64,000 nt of DNA from Campylorhamphus procurvoides (GCA_013396655.1 WBMV01006632.1:443806-507805), one strand, 5' to 3'. Shown: positions 40,101 through 53,623, numbered from the stretch's first letter. Notes: generated by a model not told the origin, from the letters alone. Numbers and translations: made by a program.

Positions 40101-43100
40101 ATCCATGTCCCTGCCGGGTTCCTGTTACACTTCTAACATGCAGCCTGACTGGGGCAGTGCTGCCATAGAGACATCTTGCTCAGTCACAAGTACTTGTTTG
40201 TAACATTGACTGGTCTTAGGTCTGGGACTGAGCTTCATAAACCCCTGACTGTCTGGTCTGCTTCCTCCTCGAAAATTAAGGCAGTTGATGCAGAAGACAC
40301 TGTTACCCACAGTGTCTTCATCATCTCTCTGTTGGAGGTAGCTTTAAAGGATAACTCCTGGTCACATCAGTCTTACCCAGAAACTGACCTTCCAGAGGGC
40401 TAACTGGAAGAGGAGAAAAAGCCCACTCATGTACTGAAGAAGCTTTCAAGGCATATGACTGGATGGCATGGGCATTAATTTACAATTTAAAAAAATTGTT
40501 GGCACAAATTTGTGAAACACTTTTTTTCCCAGTGCTCCGTGGTTTCCACTAATTTGATTTAAGCTTGCCAGAAGTTTTTTATGGGATTGTTGCAAGCACA
40601 TTAAAAATTAGCCCAAGCAACTTTGGGGAGAGTAAAAATTATAACTAGAAAAGTTGAATTAACATGAGGCTGAAATTTAGCTTTAAAGCCTGGGCAGTAC
40701 TCATGGCATTTTACAAATGCTCAGCTACATGAACCTGGATAGTTCTGTGATAATTTTTCTGAGCAAAATACCTATGCTCTACCAGTATCTTCACAAATAA
40801 TAAGTATCAGCTCTTAATTTTAGAGGAACTTAACCATCTCTGTCCAATTTATAAATCTACACAAGTACTTGAATCTTCAATACGTATTGTATATTAAAAA
40901 GTAGAGAGCATTGAATACAGGTATGGTTTCTCATCCTTTTTTCCCCTCCAAATTCTTGAGGATTTTCCACACTGGTCTTTATTGTGACATGCAATGGTAA
41001 AAATTAGGTAGAAGCAAGGCAGCCAAGCCCTGGCAATATTGACTATTGATCCAGCTGTACAGAGTCAGATTACTTGGAAAACAACCCTTCAATTTTTCAC
41101 TCCAGTGACGCTGCAGGGCAGTTGCTTTTAGGATCATTACCCTTGTCTGTAAAATAAAGGAATGTGAGAATGTGTTTGAGTAAATTCTGAGGCCATTTGA
41201 ACTTTGAGGGTTTGAAACTTAGTCCTAGAGTCAAATCATTGCCTTCCATGTACACATCACCTGCATAGCTAACCAGGGCATTCACACCAAGACTGTGGTT
41301 TAGCTGTTCCATAAATCATCCATAAATCACCATAATGCTGTAATGAGTGTCCTGAGAAATAGCTATGTTGCCAACACCTTATCACATGAGAGTTGCTTTA
41401 AGAGAGGAAAATCCAGAAAGCACGTTTCCTTATTATACTAACTGGCAAAGATATTAACGTCACTGATGCACTAGCAATGGTTGCCAGAATCCTGTCTCTT
41501 TAGCAAGGTAGTTCAACAGTAAATACTATAGGCACTTATGCAGGTTTTGTATATCAGGAGCTTTAAGCTTAGGGGCAATAAAAGAAAGTACAGAGAACAT
41601 CCAGAGGCCAACTAGTGTTCAACTCATCCGCACTTATGAGTTTTCCTTTCATTTTTGTGTCTGACAATATTCTAAAGAATGAAGACAAGTCTCATGTAAG
41701 GGGAACATTGAAAGTAAGAATGGCCTTTATCCGTGAAAACTGAAAAGCCCAAGTAGTAAGAGTATGGGCAGGCCAGACATGCATTAATGACAGGAAACAT
41801 AAGTAACAAAAGCTGTGGGGACATTTTTTAAATTGATTGAAGTTAGATGAGGAAGATTTTCTCCAAACATTTTTACTTCCTTTTTTTTTTCATATCTGAT
41901 TGCTGGTAGCAGCCTCTGCAATGAAACAGTCCTTTCTCCTTGCTCTTTAAAGAGAATAATGAGATGTGGCACTCTTTCTGAGGATTATTGCCATCTCTGA
42001 GAACTCCGTCTCTTGTATCTCAGCAAACCAGATCACTCAAGTCTGGTTTTCACTGGATATTTAATTTTAGGAGATTTTTTTTGGAGAGGACATTAATGCA
42101 GAAGGGACACTCCTGAAACAGATACCTTGAAATAGAAAAATAAATATTGTCAAATGTATTGAAATAAAAAATAAATAGATAGAATTGAGGGGAAATAGCA
42201 GTGAATTGCAAAAAAATCCAACAGACAATAACATAGATCTCTCTTTTATACAAAAATATAGAAAGCATACTTGATGGAAATGAAACTTGGACAAGATCCC
42301 AGCCTCAGTAGATACCATGGCATGATTCTGAGACTGTGTTGGCTTAACTTCTGAAAAAATGTAACAAAAAAGGCTAAATAAGGAGAATCAAAAAGAAAGG
42401 GAAAAGGGGGAAAGGAAAAAATGCCAAAATAAAACGAGCTTCAGGAATGGAGAAAGTCTGCCTCAGACAGTAAAACAGACCTTAAAATGAAATAAGGAAA
42501 ATATTTAAATTGTCTTTCCAGCCTCAGGTATACTGAGCACATGGAACATCCTCAGATGAGGGAAAGAGTGGCTCTCAAGATACTAACTCTGGTTCAAGAA
42601 ATTGTTGTTTTAGACCAGTGACTGCTGGAAGGTAGAAGTATGTCAGACAACGGTCCCTCTGTGTTCACCCTATCTGTTATATTCCTTCCCTAAGCATTTT
42701 CTATAACCACTCTCAGAAACAGATTACCAGACAATGTAGACCTTCAGTCTGACCCTGTGCTGCACCTCTCAGCTTTTAAGACCAAAAAGCAATGCATGAA
42801 ATAAACCCAAGCAGCAAGGATTTAAACACAAGTGGCCGTAGTGTCTAGATATTTGGATCTATTAAGAAGTGTGTGATCAAAAGCCAAATCCCTGCAGAGG
42901 AACCAAAATTGATGAGATCAGTCCAGACACAGGGCTCTGATTCAGCTCGGCTTTCACACTACAAGTTGTAAAGTAATTTATCACTGAAGAAACCCACATA
43001 TTTGTATCACATTAGCAGATATTTCCCATGAATAAAACAAAGGATTTTATTTTGTAAGTTTCCCTCAAACATAAGAAGTCACAGAGTAGTCTCCGGCCCC

Positions 43101-46100
43101 CTATAAAATGAAGAACAAAGATTAATTTTCAATTTACGCAGTAATTTTCACAGTCAAGCATAACAAATAAGGTAACACATTTTCCAGATGTTCAGAGCTC
43201 CGGAGGCGCTATTACCAGGACTAGGTTGCCCCCTCTTGTACAGAGGGAAATCTGCACCCAAATGGTGTGTTCCAGAGTTAAAAATACCTGAGAGGCTGTT
43301 GTGCTCTGTACACAAGGAGGGGAGGCATAAAATGTCCCTTCTCAAACCAGGATTAGTCAAATGAGACTACAGTGTTATTATGTAAAATTGATATTGTTAG
43401 TATTTAATATATTAATGACATTTTCAGAAAATATTTCATTTCAAGCATTTAATCTCTTCAGGTTCACCAGACAACACCCAGTTCCTCCTTCCAGTTTATC
43501 TGCAAAGCCTACCTACCTCAAATAGAGAGATTTAGAATATACCCCAGAGAGTCCTTTGTGTTTCCACGTTACAGTGAGACTGGAAGATGTAAACTTTAAG
43601 TGTCTGAGCTGTAGTTCCCTCAGTGCCTCCATACAACTATGACTCCTGTTAGAAACTTGCTGAATCCTAAGCCCTTCTCTGTGCCAAGTAAGACTCCATA
43701 GATTGAGGGATTTCCCCCTTCTGCAACACTTTGTTTTTACTTGCAGTACAACAGCAATCCAGGGAAAAGAAAGACAGCCTAAACCAGTAAATATGTCTAT
43801 TTGAGTCATTAACCTTTTGAATTTTTCCTGAAAAAGTGAAGTAAAATTCAGTTTTTTCTTTCTTAGGTCAGATGAGATGTTCATTTCTATAGTGATCTCC
43901 TAGACCTTTTCTCTCTATTCTTTAAATTTAACCATGAAGGTAAAATTCTTCCCACCCAGTTGGAGATAGTAGACAAACTGGGTACACTAAGAATTTGCTT
44001 TTACTAGTGATAACTTCTCTAGCTTTCAACTGCCTGTATGTTAGAAACGATAAATTCTTAGGGATCACATCTAACAGCTTTTCCTCTGTGTAAATATATG
44101 ATGCATTATGACCACTATGTCTTATACCTTCTTCTCAGTTACCTCATTTTCAGTAGTCTCCCAGATATTGATCCAAAGTGCTCCTATCATCCTTAATTTC
44201 ATCCTAAAAGCCGGTAGATGTACTGAAGGGGATTACAAGTATTGACAAAAGTTAAAATGGCTGCTCCTTAGGTAAGAAACAGAGCAAGCTAATAAATCTC
44301 CTCTTCCAAAGGTAGGCTTTATGCTCCTGAATGAAGACCAGAAATACAAGATCTATAAAAGAATCCACCAGCACAAATCCTCTGAATTACTCAGACAACA
44401 ATGGGAGGTCCTGTTTGGTGTTTGATTTTGGGTTTTTTTTGCTGTGATGACCAGCACAGCTGAGTGAGGCACAGATGCAGAAGGTATAATACATGAGACA
44501 CAGGCATGTAGAATAGCAGAGTTACAGCATAGTTAGTAAACTAAACCGTGACTTCACACTCCAAAGGGCCTGGCCAGCATGGCTGTGGAAACTTGATAGT
44601 AATAGGTCTTTAGTGGACTACCTCCCACCTTGAACCATGGGAGCCAGAAAGGAATCCCAGTTCCCTCCTTGGTCTTCTAAGGCAGAGAATGCAGTCTAAA
44701 TCTAGACCTACTTTGGGAAAATATGAATAAACCCAGCAAAACCTGCAGTGACTTGAGCTTTCTCACTGGGAAAACAGTTCCCCACACACACAGCCCTTCA
44801 TTCTCCCCAACAACAGTGTCAATTAATGCTCTGTATGGCTAAGCATTTGCTTTAACCACACTGCTTGTAATTAGCAGTGTCTATTAATACTAGGCATCCG
44901 AGACCTGCAGAGTTTGAGTAAAAAGTGCCAGGGCTCAAGTGTTTATGAGCAGTTCATATACAGCAGGAAATTTCTTGTTTTTCTTGAACAGTTGCCCTGT
45001 CTGTACTTGCCAAAAACTGCACGGTGAATAGTCATTACCCAATTTAATAGAGATGTGGGCTAAAATTTCTGCTACCTGGTTTTACACATAGGCTGTGGTT
45101 AGAGAGGAAAACAGAGAAAAGTCTCATTGCTTACATGTTGGTATGTAATTTAAGTGAAAGCAAGACGTTTGAATAAGTCACTGTGTCTACCACCTTAAAG
45201 TAGGCTTTTCAATTCTTTGCAATGCTATGGATTAGTGGTAGATGGGAACAAATCCTGCAGATCCTACCATCAGCAATTTTTATGGCACTTCAAAGGTGAC
45301 TCTCAAAATGAATTTTGCCTTTCACATATATATTTTATTTTGATTACCAGTATGGATTTTTGTTCTTATAGTTTCATTTTGCAACTCAAATCATTAAAAC
45401 AGAGGAGCTTTGTCTGCTCCCTTTCTTTGTGTTGTATATTTCAGAAATGGCCTTTGTACCTTCTTATTCTTTGGGTCAATTCTAATTCACCAGGAGCAAA
45501 ATCACTCCATCACTGTCCTGTTTACCCCTATGCTCTGCTAGGACTACAGACACCCTATGAAGACAGGCCTTAACACTGTACTAACAATTTAGTATATCAT
45601 TATGCTGTCCTCATAGTTTCAAGTCCATATTTTGAGCTTGCTGTCAGATCTGCTTAGGAATTAGGAAAGTTAACTGTGATCAGTGCACAAGACTCAGAGC
45701 AATTTACTACACAGTAAAATGTCCCTTAGAAAAAAATGGCAGTAACTGAAAGTTTCCTGAAGAGTGAGACAGTCTATCTCCATTTGATAAAACTCAGCCC
45801 TTCATCAAGGAATCTATCTACACAGTATAGATAGAACCTATATGAAAAAGATTTGCTGTAGCACTTTCTTTTTATCTTTTTTTTTTTTAGAAAAAAATTT
45901 ATCTTTAGCTTATATCTGGATATTTGGAGTAAGTCCATTTTTATTATTTGAAAGTCTATCATTCTTCATATGTGAAAATCCAGGAAGAGTTTTATTTCCC
46001 CGCAAGCTTCAGCATTAAGTATTCTTCAGTGTGGCCATAGATATTGACAGATTTTTGTTTCTAAGAGCCTGGATGGAATGAAAGGCCCTGATCTGGTAGA

Positions 46101-46371
46101 GCACTAAGGATATGCAGTCTCCTCAGTAATTACTATCACTTATATAAATGCCACTCGTATAGTAGCAGTATAGAAATGTGTTTTTTTCTGTTTCAAAGAG
46201 CACCAAAGAGAAACTGACAGAGGCAGAAATCCATTTAAAATTGGTGTTGTTGAATTCTAGAGCATTCTAGAGCAAAGCCAGAATATATGAAAAGTGATTT
46301 AAGAGTCTCAATGTATCAACCTGTAGAACGAAAGTTTTCTTCCACAGAAGAGCTCAGCAAAGGAAAGATAT
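34184..46371. other. 12-kb intergenic desert, no gene recognised
   Basis: AT-rich throughout. I saw no exon with recognisable protein, no tRNA and no named transposon. The largest open frame is minus 43513-43884 (123 codons), unrecognised. A repeat-free segment at about 40455-40650 has enhancer-like texture and is listed separately. Confidence 0.5.
40455..40650. promoter_or_regulatory. candidate conserved non-coding element
   Basis: Repeat-free text including ggcattaatttacaattt, ccactaatttgatttaagc, cacattaaaaattagccc and agcaactttgggga. Multiple TAAT/ATTA cores in a short space. Weak, pattern-only evidence. Confidence 0.2.
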
Positions 46372-46693
46372 TAAGCTATTGGATAGCACCCAAAGGAGGG
46401 CAACAAAGATGGTGAAAGGCCTTGATGGGAAGCTGTATGAGGAGTGGTTGAGGGCACCTGGTCTGCTCAGCCTGGAGAAGAGGAGACTTGAGGGGAGACC
46501 TCATTACAGTTACAACTTCCTTGTGAGGGGAAGAGAAGGGGCAGGCACTGATCTCTTCTCTGGAGTGACCAGTGACAGGACCCAAGGAAAAGGCCTGAAG
46601 TTGTGTCAGGGGAGGTTTAGGTTGGATATTAGAAAGAGGTTCTAAACTCAGGGGATGGTTGGGTGCTGGAACGGGTTCCCCAGGGAAGTGGGG
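46372..46693 (+). mobile_element. CR1 LINE 3' region lacking the extreme tail
   Basis: Clear CR1 text on the plus strand: gatagcacccaaaggagggc, tatgaggagtggttgaggg, ctcagcctggagaagagg, cttgaggggagacctcatt, gtgtcaggggaggtttaggt, tggatattagaaagaggt and ggttccccagggaagtgg. It stops abruptly after this point, without the final ~150 bases and terminal short repeats, so the 3' end was deleted or interrupted. An 88-codon frame at 46379-46645 is a by-product. Confidence 0.9.
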
Positions 46694-49600
46694 AAAATGA
46701 ACCCTGTCTTCCTATGTCTGTGCAGTGAAAAAATTGACATAACACTTGTTTGTTTTGGTTTTTTAATTCTGCTGAAAGAAAGAGAAACCAGTAGTATGGG
46801 AAGGCATTTGCTAGATGGTTGTCTTGGAAGAAGTTACTGGGACACTGATTACTTGTATTCATTTGCAGCTTAGAGGTGCAAATGAATGTCTTCTTCCCTG
46901 CCCAAACAAGCATTAATTATCTCCCTAAGGATGGACCAGAATGAAGATTTGATGGCCATGAGGTCAACTGGTAACTAGTGCAACTTTACTTGAGTTGTAT
47001 GAGAAAGACTGGATTTATAACTACTGAAGAGAGCAGAAGAAAGAGGTGGGAGATAGATCAACATCAAATTTGTGTTTATTATTCCTGGCAGACCACAGGG
47101 GCCTCTGGGGATCAGTGCCTAAAGGTAAGTGGGCTGAGGATCAGTAAAATAGCTGGGGAAGGACAAGAGCAGGACTTATGTACTTCTTCTGTACACCCTG
47201 GGAGCAGTAAAAAATAAAAACACACTTTCAGCGTCTGTTTCCTTCTTTTCAACCTTTTTTGCCCTCCTACAAAGTTCCTGGAGAGCATATAGTGATAGGT
47301 GAAGGAGAAACTTCATGAGTAAAAAAAAATAAATCAAGGTCTATTGAAAAAAGGTAAACAAAAGCCAGAGACGGATGACTTGGCATAATGCACACATTTT
47401 TAATAGCTGCTGCAGCACTTGCAAAAGGTGGTGATGGATTTGTCATGTCTTACTATATTCAGATGAGGATCAATTCTTCTCTGGAAGACAGGCTTTAGTC
47501 AAACTAATCCTTGGAAGTGGAAGTAGGCAAGAGATTATGATTTATGCAGTCAGATGAGAGATGTTAATGTGCCTTTTATCAATGTTAGTTGTTTAAAGGT
47601 GAAAAACATGACAAGAAAACTCAGACCCAATCTAACTACATATTGGATAGATAGTATTTACTCCTGAGTCTGGAGAGTGAAAATGATTTTCCCTTTGAGA
47701 TTTTACTCCTCCCTAAGCTCAAACTACTTCTAAAAGGAAAGAGGATTATTACAGAGGTAAAGAAAAATATTCAGAAGTTTCTTAAGCTAGCAGAGAATAA
47801 AAACTGCAAGCAGACATATAGCGAAATGTGAGAATGTACAGGAAAAAATGGCTTAATCTTAGAAACAGTCTAAACTGATATAAAAGGCACAGGTATTTGG
47901 CTTTTCTCTGCAGCTATAACAACAAATATTTTCTATCTTAACTTCTCCATGGTCTACAAGAATCCAGCACATTCTGCTCTCTGAAGAGCAATTAAGGGTC
48001 ACTCATATTTCTAGCAAAGACAGTATGGATAAAACTGCAACCTCCTCCCTGAAGGCAGATTTTGATGTACATTAGCAGGTGTTCTGAGAATCCTAAATTG
48101 TCAGAACCATAATTCATCAAATAAATGGAAGGCTAGGGTATCAGAATAGTACTACAAGCACAACAGAAAAAAAAAACAAAAAACCTTAGCCTCTAAATTT
48201 CTGTAACTTTTTGAGTCTTTTGTTCTTAAAGTTGCTTCATAAAAGCATGGAAGCCATAGGGAAATAAATCTACAGTCTGACTATGGATTAAGACTTGGTA
48301 TGTGCAAACAAAGGAATTTTTTATGTCTTTGAACATTAGAAAAGCCAAATGCCCTGAGATGACATCTCTGGGTAGCTGAACACTTTATCTACATTGGTCT
48401 CTATTTTAAGTTTGTGTAATATATTTCCAAAATATTCTTTCATGTATGTCAAATAGAGGGGTAAAATGTTTGAACATATGCCTTACTTGAAAAAATAGAA
48501 GATATATTTTATTATATTATGTTCTACCAAACCCATGGGTCAGATAAAAAAGAGGGATGAGAACTCTACTGGTTTCGATTGGCAATTCAGTGAAGTGTAT
48601 TCGAACAGAACAGTGTACAGTGGGATTCAATGTATTCTGCTGATATATGCAGACACTATTAATGTCTAACTCCAGCATTGTAAGCACCTCTTTTGAAAAT
48701 ACATTGCTTTAATTAGGAAAAGCTATTAAAATTTACTTTGTGATTTTTTAATATATTCTTTCTCTTTTTTTTTCCTCCTGAATAATGTGGTAATGAAACT
48801 TAGTATCAGCCAGTATTTTAGAACTCTAAAATAAGTGTTCTTCAATAAGTGTCAGAAATAAAGCAAATTGTGGTGTGCAGCGGTATAAAACTGTTACTGG
48901 CATGAACTCAGGCAGAACATTACATCAAGCCATGAAGTGTGGATTGACTGACTTGCATGATTTAGTTTAACTGAGCAAAAAACATAGCCTTTTCTACCTT
49001 AGGTTTCATGAAATGACAAAATATGAACATTGGAGTGTTGAAAACTAGCCCCTTACAAAGATTGCATTATACACTTTTTCTTTGCTTAAATTTTTCCAAA
49101 CTTAATGAAATAAGAACAAATGATTCCTTGGGCTTATTACTTCAATTTCCACTTAAATTTCACATGCTCACATGCTGGTTGTACCATCCTTTCCCACACT
49201 GCCTAAACACATCCTCTTGAAAAGTATTTTTTGTCATAACAAGTTTGATCTCCTCAGATAAATGCCTTCACATAGTGAACTCCTGGACCTAAAGGATTGC
49301 TCTAGGTACAAATGAATGTGAAAAAAAGTCACTATTAAGCTTAAAAAGATCATACAAATACATCATGGTCCTGGTGTGGTTTGATTTGAGCACATTTGTC
49401 TACATCTGCTCATACAGGTTCATATACCTGACACATTAGCCACTTGGAGCTGCTGATGGGCAATTTCACAGAGCATCACCCTTTGACTCTAAGGAGAAGC
49501 TTGTTAATGCATCCCTTCCTCCCACTGCCCCAGCAAGCCAGAGGAAATCTGGATCTCACACCTTCACTATGGCTCTTTGATGTCCACCTCTTGGACAGCA

Positions 49601-51536
49601 GCCACGTGATATTCTTTACCATGAGCTCCCTTCCTGATACCACATTTCAGAGGTGTTGCAGCTTGGCAGTATCACCGCTTCTGACCTGCAAGGCATGAAA
49701 AGGTATATGCAGGTTATGTCTGCCAAGAATAAATAGCAAAGGTGCAGCACAACTGAACTCAAACTGCACAGGTACAAAGTATCAGCAAATTAATTTACGT
49801 TATTGCTTAGACTTCTTAAACCTGAAGGTATGAGGAGGTTATTGCTTGTTGAAAACTGTCCTTTCAAAAAGTTGTGCTTTCATGCAAGTTCAACACACTG
49901 TGTATACACCAGAAGCCAATCCTAATGCCTTTTTAAGGCTATTTTTGACAGCCAGCAACAGCAGCACTGTAAGGAGTAGTCTTTTCTACATTAAAGAATG
50001 AGACACCAAGAGTAAAGGAACGCCATGTTACTCAAATAAAGTAATCCAAAATATATGCTTAGATTAGGAAGGAAACTATGGTAAGTCATGAAAAGCAGGT
50101 CTGGAGAGCTTTGGTTTCTCTGCAAGTGATCTTAGCTGCTATCTAAATTGTATACCTAAAATTAGAAGGGGTGCATATTCCCTACAGCTTTAAAAGGGAG
50201 TATATTGTCTGGTGTCACTTTACTGGAAACTGTCACATCACAGTATAAATTTAAAATTTGCTTTTCCAAGGGACTTTTTTTTTCATAGAAGCATAAAGAT
50301 TTCAGTGACAAGTTCTCTTTTGTTTTGTTTTGTTTTTAATTCTTACTGACTTGACTGGGAAATACATGATCTGAAGCAAAAAGGGCTTCTGAAATATTCT
50401 GTAATAACAATTTTTGCATTTGTTTCATCACTTTAGATATGTACAGGTACAGGTTTATATACTGAAAATCTACTGAGTCCAAGGCACTTTCAGCAGTCAC
50501 AGTTCTAGGAGGTTCTACTCTGGAAGAATTCAGCTGGGATTCCACAATTTATATCTTGATTATCATACCTGAAAACTTACTTGGCCATTTTTTTTATTTC
50601 TTGGTTTAAAAACGAAAAGCATAAAGATTCAAATAGCATTTAATCCTACAGCAGGATTTATTATAGCAGAATAATTGCTTCAAGCAAACTTAAATACTAA
50701 CATATGTAAACAATCAGTGGTGTGTTTATCTGATGTATCATCCTAAATTATAAAAATTTACTCTGAGATAAAATGTGCTTTTACCCTGATATCCATTGTA
50801 ATGGTAACACAGAACAGAGATGGAGAGAGACTGGAACTGGGAGGAGATGTGTGCCCGAGGCACACTCTGCAGTGACACATTGATTTGGACGCAATATACA
50901 CAGTCCCTCTCCAAAGTGAAGGTTAGTCTCCCTTTTCTATCAGCAAAAGACCACCTAAGAATACTGGAAAGAAAAGAATTGCACATCTTTGAAACACACC
51001 TAGTTATCAGTGGACCAAGGCAAACAAGGTCTAAGGAGGCAGATGAGAGAAGAGGGCAGATGTGAGGTAGAATAAGTTGTAATAGGAAGAAGTTTTATTT
51101 CTTTAATTCCTGTGCAAGGATGAGAAGCTGTCACACCAGATAAGAAGTAATGGAATAAGTTTTATTTCTTTCATTCCTTTCATTATGTTTAAGGCAATAA
51201 AGGGAAGAAATATGAAGTGTCTTGTGCATCTGCTATGCTGGCCATTGCTGGAAACTTGGCGGATTCAAGTCTTCAGAAATGGATGAGGCTTTGCCCCTAT
51301 TGCCTAGGCACAGAGCTGAGAACAGCTATGCTGTACAGTGCAAGACTGCATTTGACTCCTGTCCCTCCCACCCCATGCATGTTTTCTACATTACTACTGC
51401 TGTGTCACCACAGTTGTCCTGGCACCAAACCCTCTTCAAAGCTGATTTTGAGAAATAATTCCTTACTGGATGTTGCCAATGTCTGAAATCAGGTCAGTCT
51501 CCCTTTTTCTCCCTCAATACAAAGTCTGAATGGCCT
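46694..51536. other. intergenic, no gene recognised
   Basis: AT-rich. A consensus-like splice donor (AAAG|GTAAGT) occurs at 47124/47125 and an AATAAA near 47212, but no exon or open frame joins them convincingly. Two similar segments near 51091 and 51158 (each with agttttatttcttt) are a small local repeat. Confidence 0.45.
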
Positions 51537-51897
51537 TTGAAGCCCAAGACATACCTGAACACCAACAGGCGACTACAGCACAGAGAAATTAAAAGATCAG
51601 TATTGCACAGCCCAGGAAATGAGAATACTCCCCGTCTGTCATTCCAACTGCAAGATGTAGCTATCTCTTTCCGTACTGGCCCTTTCATTCGAGACGAGCT
51701 CTGTCACTACTTACTGAATAAAACGGTCAATGTAAATAGACAAAGAATGCCTCGGGGGAACCTGTGCTGGAAAAATACACCACGGGCAGGTGGCAGAGCC
51801 CAGGGTCAGTGTCCCCAGGGTCCTGCACCACAAGCAGATGTCTCCAGTCCTGACGGGGGAGACACAAGACCTGCTCAGGCAAGGACCACCCTGTGGC

Positions 51898-51903
51898 TAT
51901 AAA
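51898..51903 (+). promoter_or_regulatory. TATA box upstream of an orphan CpG island
   Basis: TATAAA in GC-rich surroundings (ggc-TATAAA-ccggcc), just left of the CpG island. A start site would fall near 51930. A donor-like TGG|GTAAGG follows at 51997/51998, so a short non-coding first exon (about 51930-51997) on the plus strand is conceivable. No transcript evidence exists here. Confidence 0.35.
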
Positions 51904-52084
51904 CCGGCCAGGAGGAGCCTGTAGGCGCAGGCAGGACTCTGCAACCTGGGAGGATCCTTCTCCTCCCGTCTCCTTTTGATACTCTATTTTGTTCTGGGTA
52001 AGGCGCAACTTGTGCCACGCTACACGGAGCGATGCCAACACCACCCTTGCGCTTCCTTCCTGCCCCTGTGTTTCTCGTTCACCG

Positions 52085-52515
52085 CATTGACAGAGAATCG
52101 GGATGCTGGGGGCCCGTCAGCGTCCCGAATTCTGGCAGTTCGAGGGCCCGCTGGATTACTCCAAACCAGTAGCTGACAGAAGGGTCCTGGCCCCCTTCCT
52201 AGCGCCGATGCTCGTGCCGATGATTCCCAAGACCGCTGGATCCCGACGCCACCGGGTGGCGCCCGCGCCCCGTCTGCGGGCAGCGGTGGGAGCGGCCGAA
52301 ACCGCCCCCTCCGTTCCTTCCCGGCCGGGCGGGATGCTGCTGCCCCGGCCTCCCGGGGTCGGTGGAGTTCCCGCAGGAGGAGGAAGGGGGCAGCAAGGGC
52401 CTGGGAAGCCAGCTCTGCCACGCCTTGAGAGACAGCGGGGCGGCGGGAGCCGGGGAGGTGCGGGGACGCTCCCGGAAAACTTTGAAGTGGGACGCGTGCT
52501 GCCAAACGCCAAGAA
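52085..52515. promoter_or_regulatory. isolated CpG island in the desert
   Basis: About 420 bases with roughly 40 CpG dinucleotides by hand count, GC-rich, inside otherwise AT-rich, CpG-poor DNA. In birds such islands mark promoters, often of first exons or long non-coding RNAs. GC-rich frames run through it on both strands (plus 52103-52561, 152 codons; minus 52020-52505, 161 codons), but their Arg/Pro/Gly/Ala-rich peptides are what any GC-rich DNA gives, and I recognise no domain. It could be an unannotated promoter, a first exon, or a GC-rich inserted sequence; an AATAAA lies at 52575-52580 and a CR1 tail follows. Confidence 0.6.
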
Positions 52516-52616
52516 AAGAGGTGCCCGCTCCGTGCAGAGGGCTCCTGGTATCTTATGCTGATAGTTCTTAATTAAATAAAGTAATACTTAGGAGTGAGTG
52601 AACAAGCTCACAAGCT

Positions 52617-52680
52617 GGCGGCTGAACTTGATGTTAAAGGTCTTTTTCAACCTTAATGATACTATGATTTTGTGATTCTA
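52617..52680 (+). mobile_element. CR1 LINE 3' tail
   Basis: Terminal CR1 text: ggctgaacttgatgttaaagg, tctttttcaaccttaatg, then the short terminal repeats atactatgattttgtgattcta. Only the last ~65 bases remain recognisable. Confidence 0.82.
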
Positions 52681-53462
52681 AGCCGGGATAACCAGATAGC
52701 CTCCCCCTAGTCCTTTGGTAAGTGTATTTAAACACTTGAAGAGGTATATTCATCCCACCCCAAGATCCTTCCATGTTTTTTTCTCTGCCAATACAAGGCC
52801 AAATCCATCATAGCCCTTTAGAGTGCATCTGCAGTGTTTTTACAAAACAGTTTTTCTCTTCCTTTCACCTGAATTTCTTCCTCTTGCTCGTCTCTCCCTG
52901 CCAGCTGTCAGTTCTTCTCGAGGAATCACCTCTGAAGAGAGCCAGACACGCATCTTGATGACAAAGAGGAAACCCTTGTGCCAGTCAGAGATGCTGGAGG
53001 CCACCTGGGGTGGTCTTCCCGTCTTCTTTCAGGGTCAGAAGCACACCAGAGGATCTTTTGTGGGATTGCCAAATTTGGGAATTGTGTCTTTCTAGATCTC
53101 TAGGTATCTGAAGAGGCTGCTTTCAGGAAAACTCTGTAAATTGTAATTTCTTATGCAGTTTTAAATATTGAAGAAAAAACTTTTTTGGCTTACAATAATG
53201 TCAGTGAAAAGGTCTATCTGAGAAGTAAAAAAATAGTTTTTATTTTCTCTTCATTACTTAAGACACACGCTGAAAGCCTGGAAGAGCAATTGGGGGTTAT
53301 GTTGCTTTGATACCTCATGTACAATGACATTTTAGTGTGAAACTGTGCACAGAAAAAATGATCTTCTGTCTTTCAGTCCATTACTAGACTTGCCACTTCT
53401 TGCACATTGAGGCATGTATTACAAAGACAGTGTATATAAAACCTTGACTCACTTACCTATTT
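52681..53462. other. short intergenic piece between two CR1 tails
   Basis: Unidentified. Part of it (52860-53095) is open for 90 codons but with no recognised domain. Nothing else is supported. Confidence 0.4.
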
Positions 53463-53623
53463 TGCTCAGGGAAGTGGTGGAATCACCATTCCTGAAGGTG
53501 TTCAAAAAATGTGTAGATGTGGCACTTAGGACATGGTTTAGTGAGGAATGTGGCATTGTTGGGTTAACAGTTGGACTCAATGACTTAAAGGCCTTTTACA
53601 ACATTAAGGATTTTATGATTCTG
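53463..53623 (+). mobile_element. CR1 LINE 3' end
   Basis: Well preserved terminal CR1 text: gctcagggaagtggtggaat, caccattcctgaaggtgttc, tgtagatgtggcacttagg, acatggtttagtgagg, ggttaacagttggactcaat and cttaaaggccttttacaaca, then tttatgattctg. 5'-truncated. Confidence 0.93.

Noticed and set aside
43513..43884. 123-codon minus-strand frame
   Set aside because: No recognisable domain, promoter, splice or poly(A) context; within the length expected by chance in 64 kb.
47100..47220. Consensus splice donor AAAG|GTAAGT followed by AATAAA
   Set aside because: Single good donors occur by chance every few kilobases; no acceptor or exon could be linked to it.
52020..52561. 150-160 codon frames in the CpG island on both strands
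   Set aside because: Opposite-strand, Arg/Pro/Gly/Ala-rich peptides without domains are expected from any GC-rich DNA; kept only as a CpG island.
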